A stretch of 64,000 nt of DNA from the NCBI GenBank assembly GCA_052390495.1, contig JBQTGW010000350.1:1-64000 (forward strand). The letters are read 5' to 3'. A program made the position numbers and the translations under genes. The stretch is from GCA-003244245 sp052390495 (lineage in GTDB: Bacteria > Actinomycetota > Actinomycetes > Mycobacteriales > Pseudonocardiaceae). Below, in pieces: positions 8,217-16,918 of this stretch (position 1 is the stretch's first letter; every line of letters starts with the position of its first letter). The notes under the pieces are model-generated. The model was not told the origin of the DNA, searched no databases, and was given only the letters and a program-made list of their open reading frames with translations.

Positions 8217-9865
8217 AACGGAATGTTTCCGTGCTTTTTGGGGGGCAGGGTCTGGCGTTTGTCTTTGAGCATGTGTAGTGCGCGGGCGACGTAGGGGCGG
8301 GTGTAGGAGGGGGGGATTACCGAGTCGACGTAGCCTCGGTCGGCGGCTACGTAGGGGTTGAGCAGGGCGTCTTCGTATTCCTGTTGTCGCTGTGCTCGCA
8401 AAGCGGCCACCTCGTCGGGCGGTGCTGCGGCGAGTTCCTTGCGGTGCACGATGTTCGCCGCGCCGGACGCGCCCATCACGGCGATCTGCGCGGTGGGCCA
8501 GGCGAGGTTCATGTCCGCGCCGAGGTGTTTGGACCCCATCACGTCGTAGGCGCCGCCGAATGCCTTGCGGGTGATCACGGTGACCTTGGGCACCGTCGCC
8601 TCGGCGTAGGCGTAGATCAGCTTGGCGCCGCGCCGGATGATCCCGTTCCATTCCTGGTCGGTGCCGGGCAGGAAGCCGGGCACATCGACGAAGGTGAGCA
8701 CGGCGACGTTGAACGCATCGCAGGTGCGCACGAACCGGGCGGCCTTCTCGGCGGCGTCGATGTTCAGGCAGCCCGCGAGCTGGGTTGGCTGGTTGGCCAC
8801 GATCCCGACGCTGCGGCCCTGCACCCGGCCGAAGCCGACCACCATGTTCGGCGCGAACAGCGCGTGCACTTCGAGGAACTCCCCGTCGTCGACGACCCGG
8901 GTGATCACCTCGTGGATGTCGTAGGGCTGGTTGGCCGAGTCCGGGATCAGCGTGTCCAGTTCCCGGTCGGAGTCGGTCAGCAGGTCGGCGACCGACCCGC
9001 GGGTGAGGTCGGGCCCCTGGGTGAGGTCGGGAGCGTCGAACAACGGGGGTTCGGACAGGTTGTTCGACGGCAGGAACGACAGTAGTTCCTGGACGTAGGA
9101 CAGCGCGTCTTCCTCGTCGGCGCCGAGGTAGTGCGCGTTACCCGACTTGGTGTTGTGGGTCCGCCCACCGCCGAGTTCCTCGAAACCGACCTCTTCGCCG
9201 GTCACCGTCTTGATCACATCGGGACCGGTGATGAACATGTTCGACGTCTGGTCCACCATCACGGTGAAGTCGGTCAGCGCGGGGGAGTAGACGTGGCCGC
9301 CCGCGCAGGGACCCATGATCAGCGAGATCTGCGGGATCACCCCGGAGGCGTGCACGTTACGCAGGAAGATCTCGCCGTAGAGACCCAGCGACACGACGCC
9401 CTCCTGGATCCGGGCTCCGCCGCCCTCGTTGATTCCGATGATCGGGCAACCGGTCTTGATCGCCAGGTCCATCACCTTGACGATCTTCTCGCCGTACACC
9501 TCGCCGAGGCTGCCGCCGAAGACCGTGACGTCCTGGCTGAACAGGCACACCGGCCGACCGTCGATGGTGCCGTATCCGGTGACCACGCCGTCGCCGTAGG
9601 GCCGGTTGCCGTCCTGGCCGAAGTTGGTGGAGCGGTGCCTGGCCAGTTCGTCGAGCTCGATGAACGATCCGGGGTCCAGCAGCAGGTCGATCCGCTCGCG
9701 GGCGGTCTTCCTGCCCTTCGCGTGCTGACGCTGCACGGCCCGGGCTGATCCGGCGTGCACCGCGTCGTCGTTGCGCAGGGCCAGGTCTGCGAGCTTGCCC
9801 GCGGTGGTGTGGATGTCCGGCCGGTCGCTGAGGACCTCGTCGGCCGACTCGGTGGCGCTGCTCAT
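8213..9865 (-). CDS. accD5: acyl-CoA (propionyl-CoA) carboxylase beta subunit
   Basis: A 550-residue carboxyltransferase subunit. Both crotonase-like halves are visible: N-terminal KTARERIDLLLDPGSFIELD, VCLFSQDVTVFGGSLGEVYG and the oxyanion segment NEGGGARIQEGV; C-terminal GFGRVQGRSVGIVANQP, FVDVPGFLPGTDQEWNGIIR and RKAFGGAYDVMGSKHLGAD. Together with a biotinylated alpha subunit (not in this window) and the epsilon subunit it carboxylates propionyl- or acetyl-CoA to feed methylmalonyl-CoA and malonyl-CoA pools. Order and similarity match mycobacterial AccD5. It starts at ATG and is divergent from birA, which supplies the biotin ligase needed by the alpha subunit. Confidence 0.95.
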   Translation of the reverse strand: MSSATESADEVLSDRPDIHTTAGKLADLALRNDDAVHAGSARAVQRQHAKGRKTARERIDLLLDPGSFIELDELARHRSTNFGQDGNRPYGDGVVTGYGTIDGRPVCLFSQDVTVFGGSLGEVYGEKIVKVMDLAIKTGCPIIGINEGGGARIQEGVVSLGLYGEIFLRNVHASGVIPQISLIMGPCAGGHVYSPALTDFTVMVDQTSNMFITGPDVIKTVTGEEVGFEELGGGRTHNTKSGNAHYLGADEEDALSYVQELLSFLPSNNLSEPPLFDAPDLTQGPDLTRGSVADLLTDSDRELDTLIPDSANQPYDIHEVITRVVDDGEFLEVHALFAPNMVVGFGRVQGRSVGIVANQPTQLAGCLNIDAAEKAARFVRTCDAFNVAVLTFVDVPGFLPGTDQEWNGIIRRGAKLIYAYAEATVPKVTVITRKAFGGAYDVMGSKHLGADMNLAWPTAQIAVMGASGAANIVHRKELAAAPPDEVAALRAQRQQEYEDALLNPYVAADRGYVDSVIPPSYTRPYVARALHMLKDKRQTLPPKKHGNIPL

Positions 9866-9965
9866 GGTGGAACACCCTAGGAGCGTCCCTGAGAAACGTC
9901 GCTGCCTGGGACAGGAGTGTGACCATTCGCGCAGATGCTACGTGCAGGCGCTAGCGTTACCTTCC

Positions 9966-10784
9966 GTGTCGTCTGCTCTTGATCGGCCCCCCCTCCGCGA
10001 GGACGCCTTGCGTCGGACCTTGGTCGCCCCGGCCGGGCCCTATGCCGCACTGGACGTTGTCGCTTCGCTGCCCTCGACTAACGCTGCGCTGGCTGCCGCG
10101 GCCCAAGCCGGAGCGCCCGATCGGACCGTGCTCATCGGCGAGCACCAGACCGCCGGGCGTGGGCGGGCGTCCCGCAGCTGGGTCGCCCCAGCTCGATCCG
10201 GGCTGGCGGTGTCCGTGCTGCTGCGGCCTGAGGAGGTACCGCAGGTTCACTGGGGCTGGCTGCCGCTGCTGGCCGGTGTCGCACTGTGCCGGACCGTCAC
10301 CGAGCTGGGCGGCATCCCGGCCGCGCTGAAGTGGCCGAATGATCTTCTGCTCGGCGTGCACCGGCGAAAGGCTGCCGGGATCCTCGCCGAAGTGGTCCCC
10401 GGGCCCGCCGTCGTGATCGGCATCGGGCTCAACGTGACGGTGCAACCGGACGAGCTGCCGGTGTCCGGCGCCACCTCGTTGTCTGTTGAACAGTCCGCCT
10501 GCACCGACCGCGAGCTGTTGCTGGGAGCTTTGTTGCGTGACTTGGATCAGGCGGTGCTGGTGTGGTGCAGGCACGAGGGTGACCCGGACGCCGCCGGGCT
10601 GCGAGAGGCCTACCGGCACCGTTGCGCGACCCTGGGCGAGCAGGTCCAGGTCGAGTTGCCAGGACAACCCACGCTGACCGGCAGTGCGGTGGACCTGGAC
10701 AGCGAGGGTCGGCTGGTGGTGTTGTCGGGTGGACGGCTCCGTGCGCTGGCCGCCGGTGATGTCACGCATGTTCGGGTGGGCTGA
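9966..10784 (+). CDS. birA: biotin--[acetyl-CoA-carboxylase] ligase
   Basis: A 272-residue biotin protein ligase without an N-terminal HTH, as usual in actinobacteria. Motifs: SLPSTNAALAAAAQAGAPD, the biotinyl-AMP loop GEHQTAGRGRASRSW, ALKWPNDLLLG, RKAAGILAEV and VVIGIGLNV, then a C-terminal SH3-like domain (GSAVDLDSEGRLVVLSGG). It transfers biotin to the lysine of the carboxylase BCCP domain. The GTG at 9966 was chosen because it precedes the conserved region by about 30 residues. It is divergent from accD5-accE, the same arrangement as in mycobacteria. Confidence 0.93.
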   Translation: MSSALDRPPLREDALRRTLVAPAGPYAALDVVASLPSTNAALAAAAQAGAPDRTVLIGEHQTAGRGRASRSWVAPARSGLAVSVLLRPEEVPQVHWGWLPLLAGVALCRTVTELGGIPAALKWPNDLLLGVHRRKAAGILAEVVPGPAVVIGIGLNVTVQPDELPVSGATSLSVEQSACTDRELLLGALLRDLDQAVLVWCRHEGDPDAAGLREAYRHRCATLGEQVQVELPGQPTLTGSAVDLDSEGRLVVLSGGRLRALAAGDVTHVRVG

Positions 10785-10863
10785 CTTGCCACTGCTCTGG
10801 CGATCGCCTGGGGCTGGACGCGCAGCGGTACCGTGCTCACGCCTGTGGTCAGGAGGAGGAGCG

Positions 10864-11397
10864 GTGGCGTACCCGGACGACCTGTTGAGATCCGACGAGC
10901 GGGTGGTGATCCACAAGCACCCCCATTGGAAGATGCTGGTGGTACCGGTGCTGGCCTTGCTGCTCATCGTGGCCCTGTGCGCCTATCTCGCCGCACTGGT
11001 CGCCGGGCAGTCCGGGCAGTCATGGCAGCTCTACGCGTGGATCGCGCTGGCCGGGCTTGGCGGTGCCGGAGTCGTGTGGCTGACGCTGATACCGCTGCTG
11101 CGCTGGCGCACCACGCATTTCGTGCTCACCAGCAGGCGAGTGCTGGTCCGGGAGGGCATTCTCTCTCGCAGCGGCATCGACATCCCGATCCACCGGATCA
11201 ACAGCGTGCAGTTCCGGCACACGGTCGTCGAGCGGATCCTGGGCTGCGGCACGCTGAGCATCGAGTCGGCCTCCGATGAACCGTTGGAGTTCGACGACAT
11301 TCCGCAGGTCGAGCGGGTGCACTCGCTGCTTCAATACGACCTGAATCCCGGCGGACCCGACTTGGCCGACAGGCACGGAGATTCGGCAGGCTACTGA
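10864..11397 (+). CDS. membrane-anchored PH-domain protein
   Basis: 177 residues starting at GTG with a strong AGGAGGAGG site. Two transmembrane helices (LVVPVLALLLIVALCAYLAA and the stretch around LYAWIALAGLGGAGVVWLTL) are followed by a bacterial PH domain: RTTHFVLTSRRVLVREGILS, IPIHRINSVQF and TLSIESASDEPLEFDDIPQV. This matches the conserved protein next to birA in mycobacteria (Rv3278c, from memory). The cytoplasmic PH domain presumably works at the membrane; its ligand is unknown. The next gene's ATG follows one base after the stop. Confidence 0.88.
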   Translation: MAYPDDLLRSDERVVIHKHPHWKMLVVPVLALLLIVALCAYLAALVAGQSGQSWQLYAWIALAGLGGAGVVWLTLIPLLRWRTTHFVLTSRRVLVREGILSRSGIDIPIHRINSVQFRHTVVERILGCGTLSIESASDEPLEFDDIPQVERVHSLLQYDLNPGGPDLADRHGDSAGY

Positions 11398-11398
11398 G

Positions 11399-12343
11399 AT
11401 GACAGCCAGGCTGGCCGGACTGCCTGACCTCCACCGCGCCGATGGGCTTCCCGAGCGGGTGCGGATCTGGGAGGTCGGGGCTCGCGACGGCCTGCAGAAC
11501 GAGACTGCGCTGGTGCCCGTCGAGGTCAAAGCCGAGTTCCTGGACCGGCTGGCCGGGGCTGGGCTGAGGGTGCTGGAGGTCACCAGTTTCGTGCACCCGC
11601 GCTGGGTGCCGCAGCTGGCCGATGCCGCCGAGCTGCTCGGGCTGCTGGCACGTCGGGATGGAGTGCGCTACCCCGTGCTGGTGCCTAACGAGCGCGGGCT
11701 GGATCGGGCTCTGGCGGCAGGCGTTGCCGAGATCGCGATTTTTGCCTCGGCCACCGAGAGCTTCGCCCAGCGCAACCTCAATCGTGGCCTGGACGAGCAG
11801 TTCGTGATGTTCTCCCCCGTGGTGGCCCGCGCGCGGGCTGACGGGCTCGCCGTGCGCGGGTACCTCTCGATGTGCTTCGGCGATCCCTGGGAAGGTGCCG
11901 TACCGGTGCACCAGGTCGTCGCCGTCGGCCGAAGGCTGCTGGACCTGGGTTGTTCGGAGCTCTCGCTGGGGGACACGATCGGGGTGGCCACCCCGGGCCA
12001 CGTCGCCGCGTTGCTTTCCGAGTTTCGCCGGGCCGGTGTCGGGGCTGGCGTACTCGCGGTGCATTTCCATGACACCTACGGTCAGGCCCTGTCCAACACG
12101 CTCACCGCGCTGCGCGCCGGAGTGACCTGTGTGGACGCCTCCGCGGGCGGTCTGGGTGGTTGCCCGTATGCCGAATCGGCCACCGGCAACCTCGCCACCG
12201 AGGACCTGGTGTGGATGTTGGACGGGCTCGGTATCGAGCACGGAGTGGACCTGGACAACCTGGTTCGGACCAGCGTGTGGATGGCCGGGAAGCTAGGCCG
12301 ACCGGCACCATCCCGGGTGGTCCGAGCCTTGCAAGAACAGTGA
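11399..12343 (+). CDS. mvaB: hydroxymethylglutaryl-CoA lyase
   Basis: A 314-residue HMGL-like TIM-barrel enzyme that splits 3-hydroxy-3-methylglutaryl-CoA to acetoacetate and acetyl-CoA in leucine and related catabolism. Motifs: VRIWEVGARDGLQNE (metal-binding Asp and Gln), VTSFVHPRWVPQLADA, LGDTIGVATPGH, VHFHDTYGQALSN (metal-binding His pair) and the active-site loop GGLGGCPYAESATGNLATED with the catalytic Cys. It starts one base after the PH-domain gene stop, so it probably joins that operon. The downstream hydrolase may be translationally coupled. Confidence 0.92.
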   Translation: MTARLAGLPDLHRADGLPERVRIWEVGARDGLQNETALVPVEVKAEFLDRLAGAGLRVLEVTSFVHPRWVPQLADAAELLGLLARRDGVRYPVLVPNERGLDRALAAGVAEIAIFASATESFAQRNLNRGLDEQFVMFSPVVARARADGLAVRGYLSMCFGDPWEGAVPVHQVVAVGRRLLDLGCSELSLGDTIGVATPGHVAALLSEFRRAGVGAGVLAVHFHDTYGQALSNTLTALRAGVTCVDASAGGLGGCPYAESATGNLATEDLVWMLDGLGIEHGVDLDNLVRTSVWMAGKLGRPAPSRVVRALQEQ

Positions 12344-12375
12344 TCGGCCTCATGTACCCCGCGACGGAGAAAGTG

Positions 12376-13119
12376 ATGCTCACCACGTACTCGGCAGGCC
12401 AGTTGTTCGCTGAGCGGTTCGGTACTGGGCCACCTGGTGTTATTGCACTTCACGGTTGGGGTCGGAATCGGCAGGACTTTACGGCGACGCTGGTCGGTCT
12501 CGACGCCCTGGCGGTCGATCTGCCAGGGTTCGGATTGTCTCCTGCCCCCAGTGAAGCTTGGGGCACCATGGAGTACGCCGAGCATCTCATTCCCGTTCTA
12601 GACGAATGCCCGAACCCTCCGATAGTCGTAGGTCACTCCTTTGGGGGTAGGGTCGCCGTCCGGCTGGCCGCCCGGTTCCCGAACCGTGTATGCGGGCTCG
12701 TTCTCACGGGCGTGCCATTGCTGCGCCGAAACCCTGCCCGGTCGACTCCTCCGCTGCCGGTGCGAGTCTTCCGTGCGCTCAATCGATGGAACTTGGTAGG
12801 CGACAGTTTTCTCCGTGGAATACGAGACAGGTACGGCTCCGCCGACTACCGGGCCGCTCAGGGTATTATGCGTGCTATCTTGGTCCGGGTTGTGAATGAA
12901 GATTATGAACAGGATCTCCGTGAACTTCGATGCCCTGTCCAGATGGTCTGGGGTTCCGCTGACACGGAAGCTCCACCGGAGATGGCGCAGACGGTGGCAG
13001 AAATTATCTCCCAAGCCGAGCTCGTAGTTCTGCCGGAGGTCGGACACCTGTTACCCCTCTCCTCGCCCAAACACCTTCGCGCCGCAATCGAAAATTTTGG
13101 AAGCCCTGGTAGCACATGA
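12376..13119 (+). CDS. alpha/beta hydrolase of the MurF-like/Ddl operon
   Basis: A 247-residue serine hydrolase. It has an oxyanion HGWG motif, nucleophile elbow VVGHSFGGRVA, acid residue in WGSADTEAPP and catalytic His in LPEVGHLLP. The ATG at 12376 has GGAGA five bases upstream; an ATG at 12352 and a GTG overlapping the mvaB stop at 12340 are in-frame alternatives. Its stop overlaps the ATG of the MurF-like ligase by four bases and that gene overlaps the Ddl-like gene by four bases, so the three form one unit. Codon use is visibly more AT-rich than in mvaB. A role as peptidase or esterase on the ligation product is inference. Confidence 0.8.
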   Translation: MLTTYSAGQLFAERFGTGPPGVIALHGWGRNRQDFTATLVGLDALAVDLPGFGLSPAPSEAWGTMEYAEHLIPVLDECPNPPIVVGHSFGGRVAVRLAARFPNRVCGLVLTGVPLLRRNPARSTPPLPVRVFRALNRWNLVGDSFLRGIRDRYGSADYRAAQGIMRAILVRVVNEDYEQDLRELRCPVQMVWGSADTEAPPEMAQTVAEIISQAELVVLPEVGHLLPLSSPKHLRAAIENFGSPGST

Positions 13120-14642
13120 CTATCGCAATCGTTGTCCTCGCTGTGGCTCTCACCTTGGTCGGCGCGGTGCTCGCACTCTTGCGATGGTTGAGAGTCGCCC
13201 AGCGGGAACACTACATACCTGGATCGACCACGCGATTCGTCATACGCTGGTGGCTGTACCGCCCGATAAGCGCAGTAATGGCCATCGTCGCAGTTCTCGG
13301 TGTGATCGTTTCCGCCTGGTTTCCTTTGGCTGCTTGTATTACTGGACTTATACTCAGCGTGGGTCCACCTGGCCTGTCCGTGCGAGGGCGTTCGGCGCGC
13401 CTCGTCTGGACTCGACGACTCAAGTTCCTCATCATAGTGGCTGGCTCGATCTTCCTAACTATTTCGGCTCTTGGCTTGGCAATTTTCGCCAGCATTGCCC
13501 CGTTGGCTTTATCGGGGGTCCTGATCCCCGTCTTCGTGGACGTGGCGCTTTTGATTACACGGCCTGTTGAGAAGCGTCTCGGACGGCGCTATGTTGATGC
13601 GGCGAGTAAGCGGCTCACAGCTATCGGTCCAGTAGTTGTGGCTATTACCGGATCCTACGGAAAGACCACGACCAAGGAGTATGTACGACACCTTGTCTCG
13701 GGGGCGCGCACGGTTGTGGCAAGTCCGGCAAGTTTCAATAACACGGCTGGACTTTGCCGAACCATCAACGAGCATTTGACTGAAGGCACCGAAGTACTCG
13801 TGGCCGAGGTCGGTACGTATGGCAAGGGTGAAATTCGGGATATCTGTAGATGGTTGAAGCCTACTATCGGCGTGATCACTGCTATCGATGCCGTTCATAT
13901 GGAACGTATGGGGTCCTTGGACAACATAGCTGAAGCTAAGGCTGAGCTACTAGAGAAAGTCGATGTGGCTATATTGGGCACTGATTCACTCCACCTGAAG
14001 AAAATGGCCGATCTCATGGCTTCCTTGAAAACCGTGAAGCGTTTCGGTAGCGTCAAGGACGAAAACGATGTAGCCGTAATCCCATTCGATGGCCAACTTG
14101 CCATCTACGTGTCGGGTGAGCAGGTCGGATTAGTGCGGAATCCCGGCGTATTTGCAAGCAACGTCGCGGCAGCGATTGCGGTGGCATTAGCGCTTGACGT
14201 TCCGATCGGGCACACACTGAATCGCTTGGAATCTTTACCAACTCCGGCTCACCGTCAGCAGGTTGTGACGACATCCCGTGGCGTACGAGTTATTGACGAT
14301 ACTTATAATTCGAATCCAGCCGGGGCGGTGAGCGCGTTGAGGCTGCTGTCCCAGCTTTCCAATGGCGGACGTCGTGTAGTTATTTCACCGGGAATGATAG
14401 AACTAGGTAATGCGCAGTATAAGGAAAATGAGAAGTTTGCTCGAAACGCGGCAGCGGATGCAACGGATATTTTCATCGTGGGACGAACTAATCTGCCAGC
14501 GATGCGCAGCGGTAGCCGAGGAGGCAGTGCGACTGTCCGGTTGGTGCCGACTAGGGATGATGCCGTACGATGGGTTCGCGAAAACCTCACCAGAAATGAT
14601 GTTGTGCTGTATGAAAATGATTTGCCGGACCACTATCCGTGA
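13116..14642 (+). CDS. membrane-anchored MurF-like ligase
   Basis: A 508-residue Mur ligase homologue. The usual MurF N-terminal UDP-binding domain is replaced by about 150 residues with four or five transmembrane helices (for example IAIVVLAVALTLVGAVLALL and FLIIVAGSIFLTISALGLAI). The central ATPase domain has the P-loop TGSYGKTTTKEY near residue 177, AEVGTYGKGEI and the MurF-type HMERMGSLDNIAEAKAELLE. The C-terminal domain has VIDDTYNSNPAGAVSALRLL and SPGMIELG. It should form an amide bond with an amino acid or dipeptide using ATP. Flanking hydrolase and Ddl-like genes overlap it by four bases. Low-GC codon use suggests transfer. Confidence 0.8.
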   Translation: MTIAIVVLAVALTLVGAVLALLRWLRVAQREHYIPGSTTRFVIRWWLYRPISAVMAIVAVLGVIVSAWFPLAACITGLILSVGPPGLSVRGRSARLVWTRRLKFLIIVAGSIFLTISALGLAIFASIAPLALSGVLIPVFVDVALLITRPVEKRLGRRYVDAASKRLTAIGPVVVAITGSYGKTTTKEYVRHLVSGARTVVASPASFNNTAGLCRTINEHLTEGTEVLVAEVGTYGKGEIRDICRWLKPTIGVITAIDAVHMERMGSLDNIAEAKAELLEKVDVAILGTDSLHLKKMADLMASLKTVKRFGSVKDENDVAVIPFDGQLAIYVSGEQVGLVRNPGVFASNVAAAIAVALALDVPIGHTLNRLESLPTPAHRQQVVTTSRGVRVIDDTYNSNPAGAVSALRLLSQLSNGGRRVVISPGMIELGNAQYKENEKFARNAAADATDIFIVGRTNLPAMRSGSRGGSATVRLVPTRDDAVRWVRENLTRNDVVLYENDLPDHYP

Positions 14643-15775
14643 GTCTGGCTGAAATAGAAAGGCGTACAATTGTGGTAAGTACATGCGTCCTCTTCGGGGG
14701 TCCGTCGCCGGAGCACGACGTCAGCATTCTCACCGGATTACAGGTGTGCCGGGTACTCGCCAGCGGAGGTCACGATGTAGCGGCACTCTACTGGACCAAG
14801 AGCGGTGATTGGCATATGGTCGCGCCAGAGTTGGAGGCGGAGGCATTCTTAAACGGAGTACCCTCAGAGTCTCGCCCTGTATCGCTGGCTACTGGGATAG
14901 GCAACGGGTTTGCGGAGCGACGAGCGTTGGGTCGGCTTCGAAATTTACACTTTGACGTTGCGGTAAATTGCTGTCACGGTGGTCCCGGAGAAGATGGTCG
15001 TCTGCAGAGTGTGCTCGATCTCGCGGGCCTTAAGTACACGGGGCCAACGGCGCGATCCGCAGCACTAGGAATGGATAAGTTGGCGTTCGGAGGTGTTTTG
15101 GCGGCGGCCGGGATACCGACTTTGCCACGGTTTGCGCTCTTAGGGAATGGGCCGGTTCCTGATTTTCCTACCCCCTGGCTTGTAAAACCCAGATACGGTG
15201 GATCATCTATTGGAATTTGCGTGGTAGATGGAATAAAAACAGCCCTTTCTTTACTTGATAGCTCTCCGCACCTTCGGTCGGGAGCGGTAGTTGAACCCTA
15301 TCTCCCGGATTCTATCGATCTTAATATTTCTGTCCGCGGCCACGGTTCTCCAGCACTGTCCGAGATAGAACGACCTGTTCGCGATTCAAGTGCCGAGTTC
15401 TACACCTATGAGGACAAGTACTTGAGTGGCGGAGGCTTGACTGGTGCTCCTCGCGAGCTGCCAGCCATACTTGCTCCAGATATCGAAGAACTTGTTCGCA
15501 ATTATGCTTTGGCGGTGGCTTCCCTCGTTCAGGTTCGGGGAGTTGCCCGGATAGACTATCTCTTGGACGGAAACCAGTTGTGGGTCAACGAGATCAACAC
15601 AATTCCTGGTGCAATGTCGCTCTACCTGTGGCGGGCGTCTGCGGTTACTCATGAAGCGTTGTTGGATGATATGCTGGAAGAAGCTGTCAAATATCCAAGC
15701 TACGCCGCGGCCACCTCTGGTGCGGATGGCTTGGCTCTTCGTACTGCTGGCGCTATCGCCAAGAAGTTGGCGTAA
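14639..15775 (+). CDS. D-alanine--D-alanine ligase-like ATP-grasp enzyme
   Basis: A 378-residue Ddl-family protein starting at a GTG that overlaps the MurF-like stop. N-terminal VLFGGPSPEHDVSILTGLQV and CCHGGPGEDGRLQSVLDLAG are Ddl hallmarks; the ATP-grasp has WLVKPRYGGSSIGI and ends with the metal-binding NEINTIPGAMSLYLW, keeping the Glu and Asn ligands. The motif differs from the usual NTxPGMT. It likely ligates two amino or hydroxy acids, possibly supplying the dipeptide used by the MurF-like partner. Whether the product is D-Ala-D-Ala, D-Ala-D-Ser or something else is not readable. The convergent second Ddl-like gene ends 20 bases away. Confidence 0.82.
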   Translation: MSLAEIERRTIVVSTCVLFGGPSPEHDVSILTGLQVCRVLASGGHDVAALYWTKSGDWHMVAPELEAEAFLNGVPSESRPVSLATGIGNGFAERRALGRLRNLHFDVAVNCCHGGPGEDGRLQSVLDLAGLKYTGPTARSAALGMDKLAFGGVLAAAGIPTLPRFALLGNGPVPDFPTPWLVKPRYGGSSIGICVVDGIKTALSLLDSSPHLRSGAVVEPYLPDSIDLNISVRGHGSPALSEIERPVRDSSAEFYTYEDKYLSGGGLTGAPRELPAILAPDIEELVRNYALAVASLVQVRGVARIDYLLDGNQLWVNEINTIPGAMSLYLWRASAVTHEALLDDMLEEAVKYPSYAAATSGADGLALRTAGAIAKKLA

Positions 15776-15794
15776 CGGTATATAGTTAGGTTAC

Positions 15795-16763
15795 TCATGA
15801 GCCAGCACATGCCTTGGGTGCGCTGAACCTGTCCATTGCGCGGGCGACAATTTTCGTTAGGATTCCGCCGAGAGTTCGTCCGCTCGCTTCTACTGCAATA
15901 GGCACTACGCTTGTTTCAGTCAAGCCTGGGCAGCAGGTTACCTCCAGGAAGTTCGGCGTTCCCGAGGCATCGACGATCATGTCTACCCGAGACAGGTCAC
16001 GAAGTCGAAGCTCTTGGTGTATCGCTATGGCGGCGTCGGTAGCGCGAACTTGAATGGCAGTTGGCAAGTTACTTGGTACGGTGAAATCTACTTGCCCTGC
16101 CGTATAGCGTGCTTCGTAGTCGCATCGGTTCGTTCTGTAGGAGATCTCTACTACTGGAAGTGCGATGATGTCGGCCGCTTCTTCGATAATTGTTATTGCT
16201 ATTTCCGTTCCTTCGACGTACTGCTCAATGAGTGCGGTGTCGAAATAGGCAAAGCATTGGACCATGGCGGCCGGAAGATCTCGGCGTTCGCGGACAATAG
16301 TGACCCCGAGCGCGGATCCGCCGCAAGCGGGCTTCACGACTAAGGGAAGGCCGAATCTCGCGGCAAGTGCGTTGGTTATCCCGTCGGCGCCAAGTTCTTG
16401 AAAGGTACCTAGGGGCAGTACACAGAAATTCGGTGTCTGCAGCCCGGCTCTGCGCACGAGTTCCTTTGCGGTCGGCTTGTCAAAGGCGAGGCGGGCGGCG
16501 TGTGGTTGTGGCCCTACGTATGGTACCGAGGCCATCTCAAGCACCTCTGAAATTGCGCCATCCTCGCCGCGCTGGCCATGCAGCAAGTTGATCACCGCGG
16601 AAGGGGGTTCCCGTTCTAGGCGTAGCAGCAGGTGATGGTCGGTGTCTATGGTGATGGCGTCAATACCCTCGCCTTTTAGTGCTTGGCAGGCCCGGCGTCC
16701 TGAAGATAGTGATACTTCACGTTCAAATGATAGCCCGCCGCATAGAATCATTACAGGAAGCAC
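15795..16763 (-). CDS. second D-Ala--D-Ala ligase-like enzyme with altered metal motif
   Basis: A 322-residue Ddl-family protein, convergent to the first. The GTG start has GCGGAG seven bases upstream. Motifs: MILCGGLSFEREVSLSSGRR, LLHGQRGEDGAISEVLEMAS, VVKPACGGSALGVTI and EQYVEGTEIAITI. In the terminal metal-binding motif, FLEVTCCPGLTETS, Thr replaces the Asn of the usual E-x-N-T-x-P-G, so one magnesium ligand is missing; reduced or altered activity is possible. It shares the more AT-rich composition of the neighbouring operon, so both probably arrived together. Confidence 0.8.
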   Translation of the reverse strand: MLPVMILCGGLSFEREVSLSSGRRACQALKGEGIDAITIDTDHHLLLRLEREPPSAVINLLHGQRGEDGAISEVLEMASVPYVGPQPHAARLAFDKPTAKELVRRAGLQTPNFCVLPLGTFQELGADGITNALAARFGLPLVVKPACGGSALGVTIVRERRDLPAAMVQCFAYFDTALIEQYVEGTEIAITIIEEAADIIALPVVEISYRTNRCDYEARYTAGQVDFTVPSNLPTAIQVRATDAAIAIHQELRLRDLSRVDMIVDASGTPNFLEVTCCPGLTETSVVPIAVEASGRTLGGILTKIVARAMDRFSAPKACAGS

Positions 16764-16879
16764 AGCAGTCTCCGCTTAATGAGGTGGATATGTTTGTGGT
16801 CCTTAGGGCTAGCGTAGTCGTAGCCGCAAGGCGGGGTCGAGCTGGGCTCGGCTGTCGCGGAGCTGGCGGGTAAGGAACT

Positions 16880-16911
16880 GAGGGTGGGTGCTCTCAAGAG
16901 CACCCACCCTC
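16880..16911 (-). terminator. strong hairpin downstream of carbonic anhydrase
   Basis: GAGGGTGGGTGCTC (16880-16893) and GAGCACCCACCCTC (16898-16911) form a perfect 14-base-pair stem with a TCAA loop, eight bases beyond the carbonic anhydrase stop. No T-run follows. It may also stop transcription arriving from the plus side. Confidence 0.85.
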
Positions 16912-16918
16912 GGGGTGG

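Noticed and set aside
9957..10967. 336-codon minus-strand frame across birA
   Set aside because: No recognisable motifs and typical third-position shadow composition; birA motifs on the plus strand are complete.
12376..16763. Vancomycin resistance (vanHAX) cluster
   Set aside because: No VanH dehydrogenase or VanX dipeptidase is present; only Ddl-like and MurF-like ligases and a serine hydrolase.
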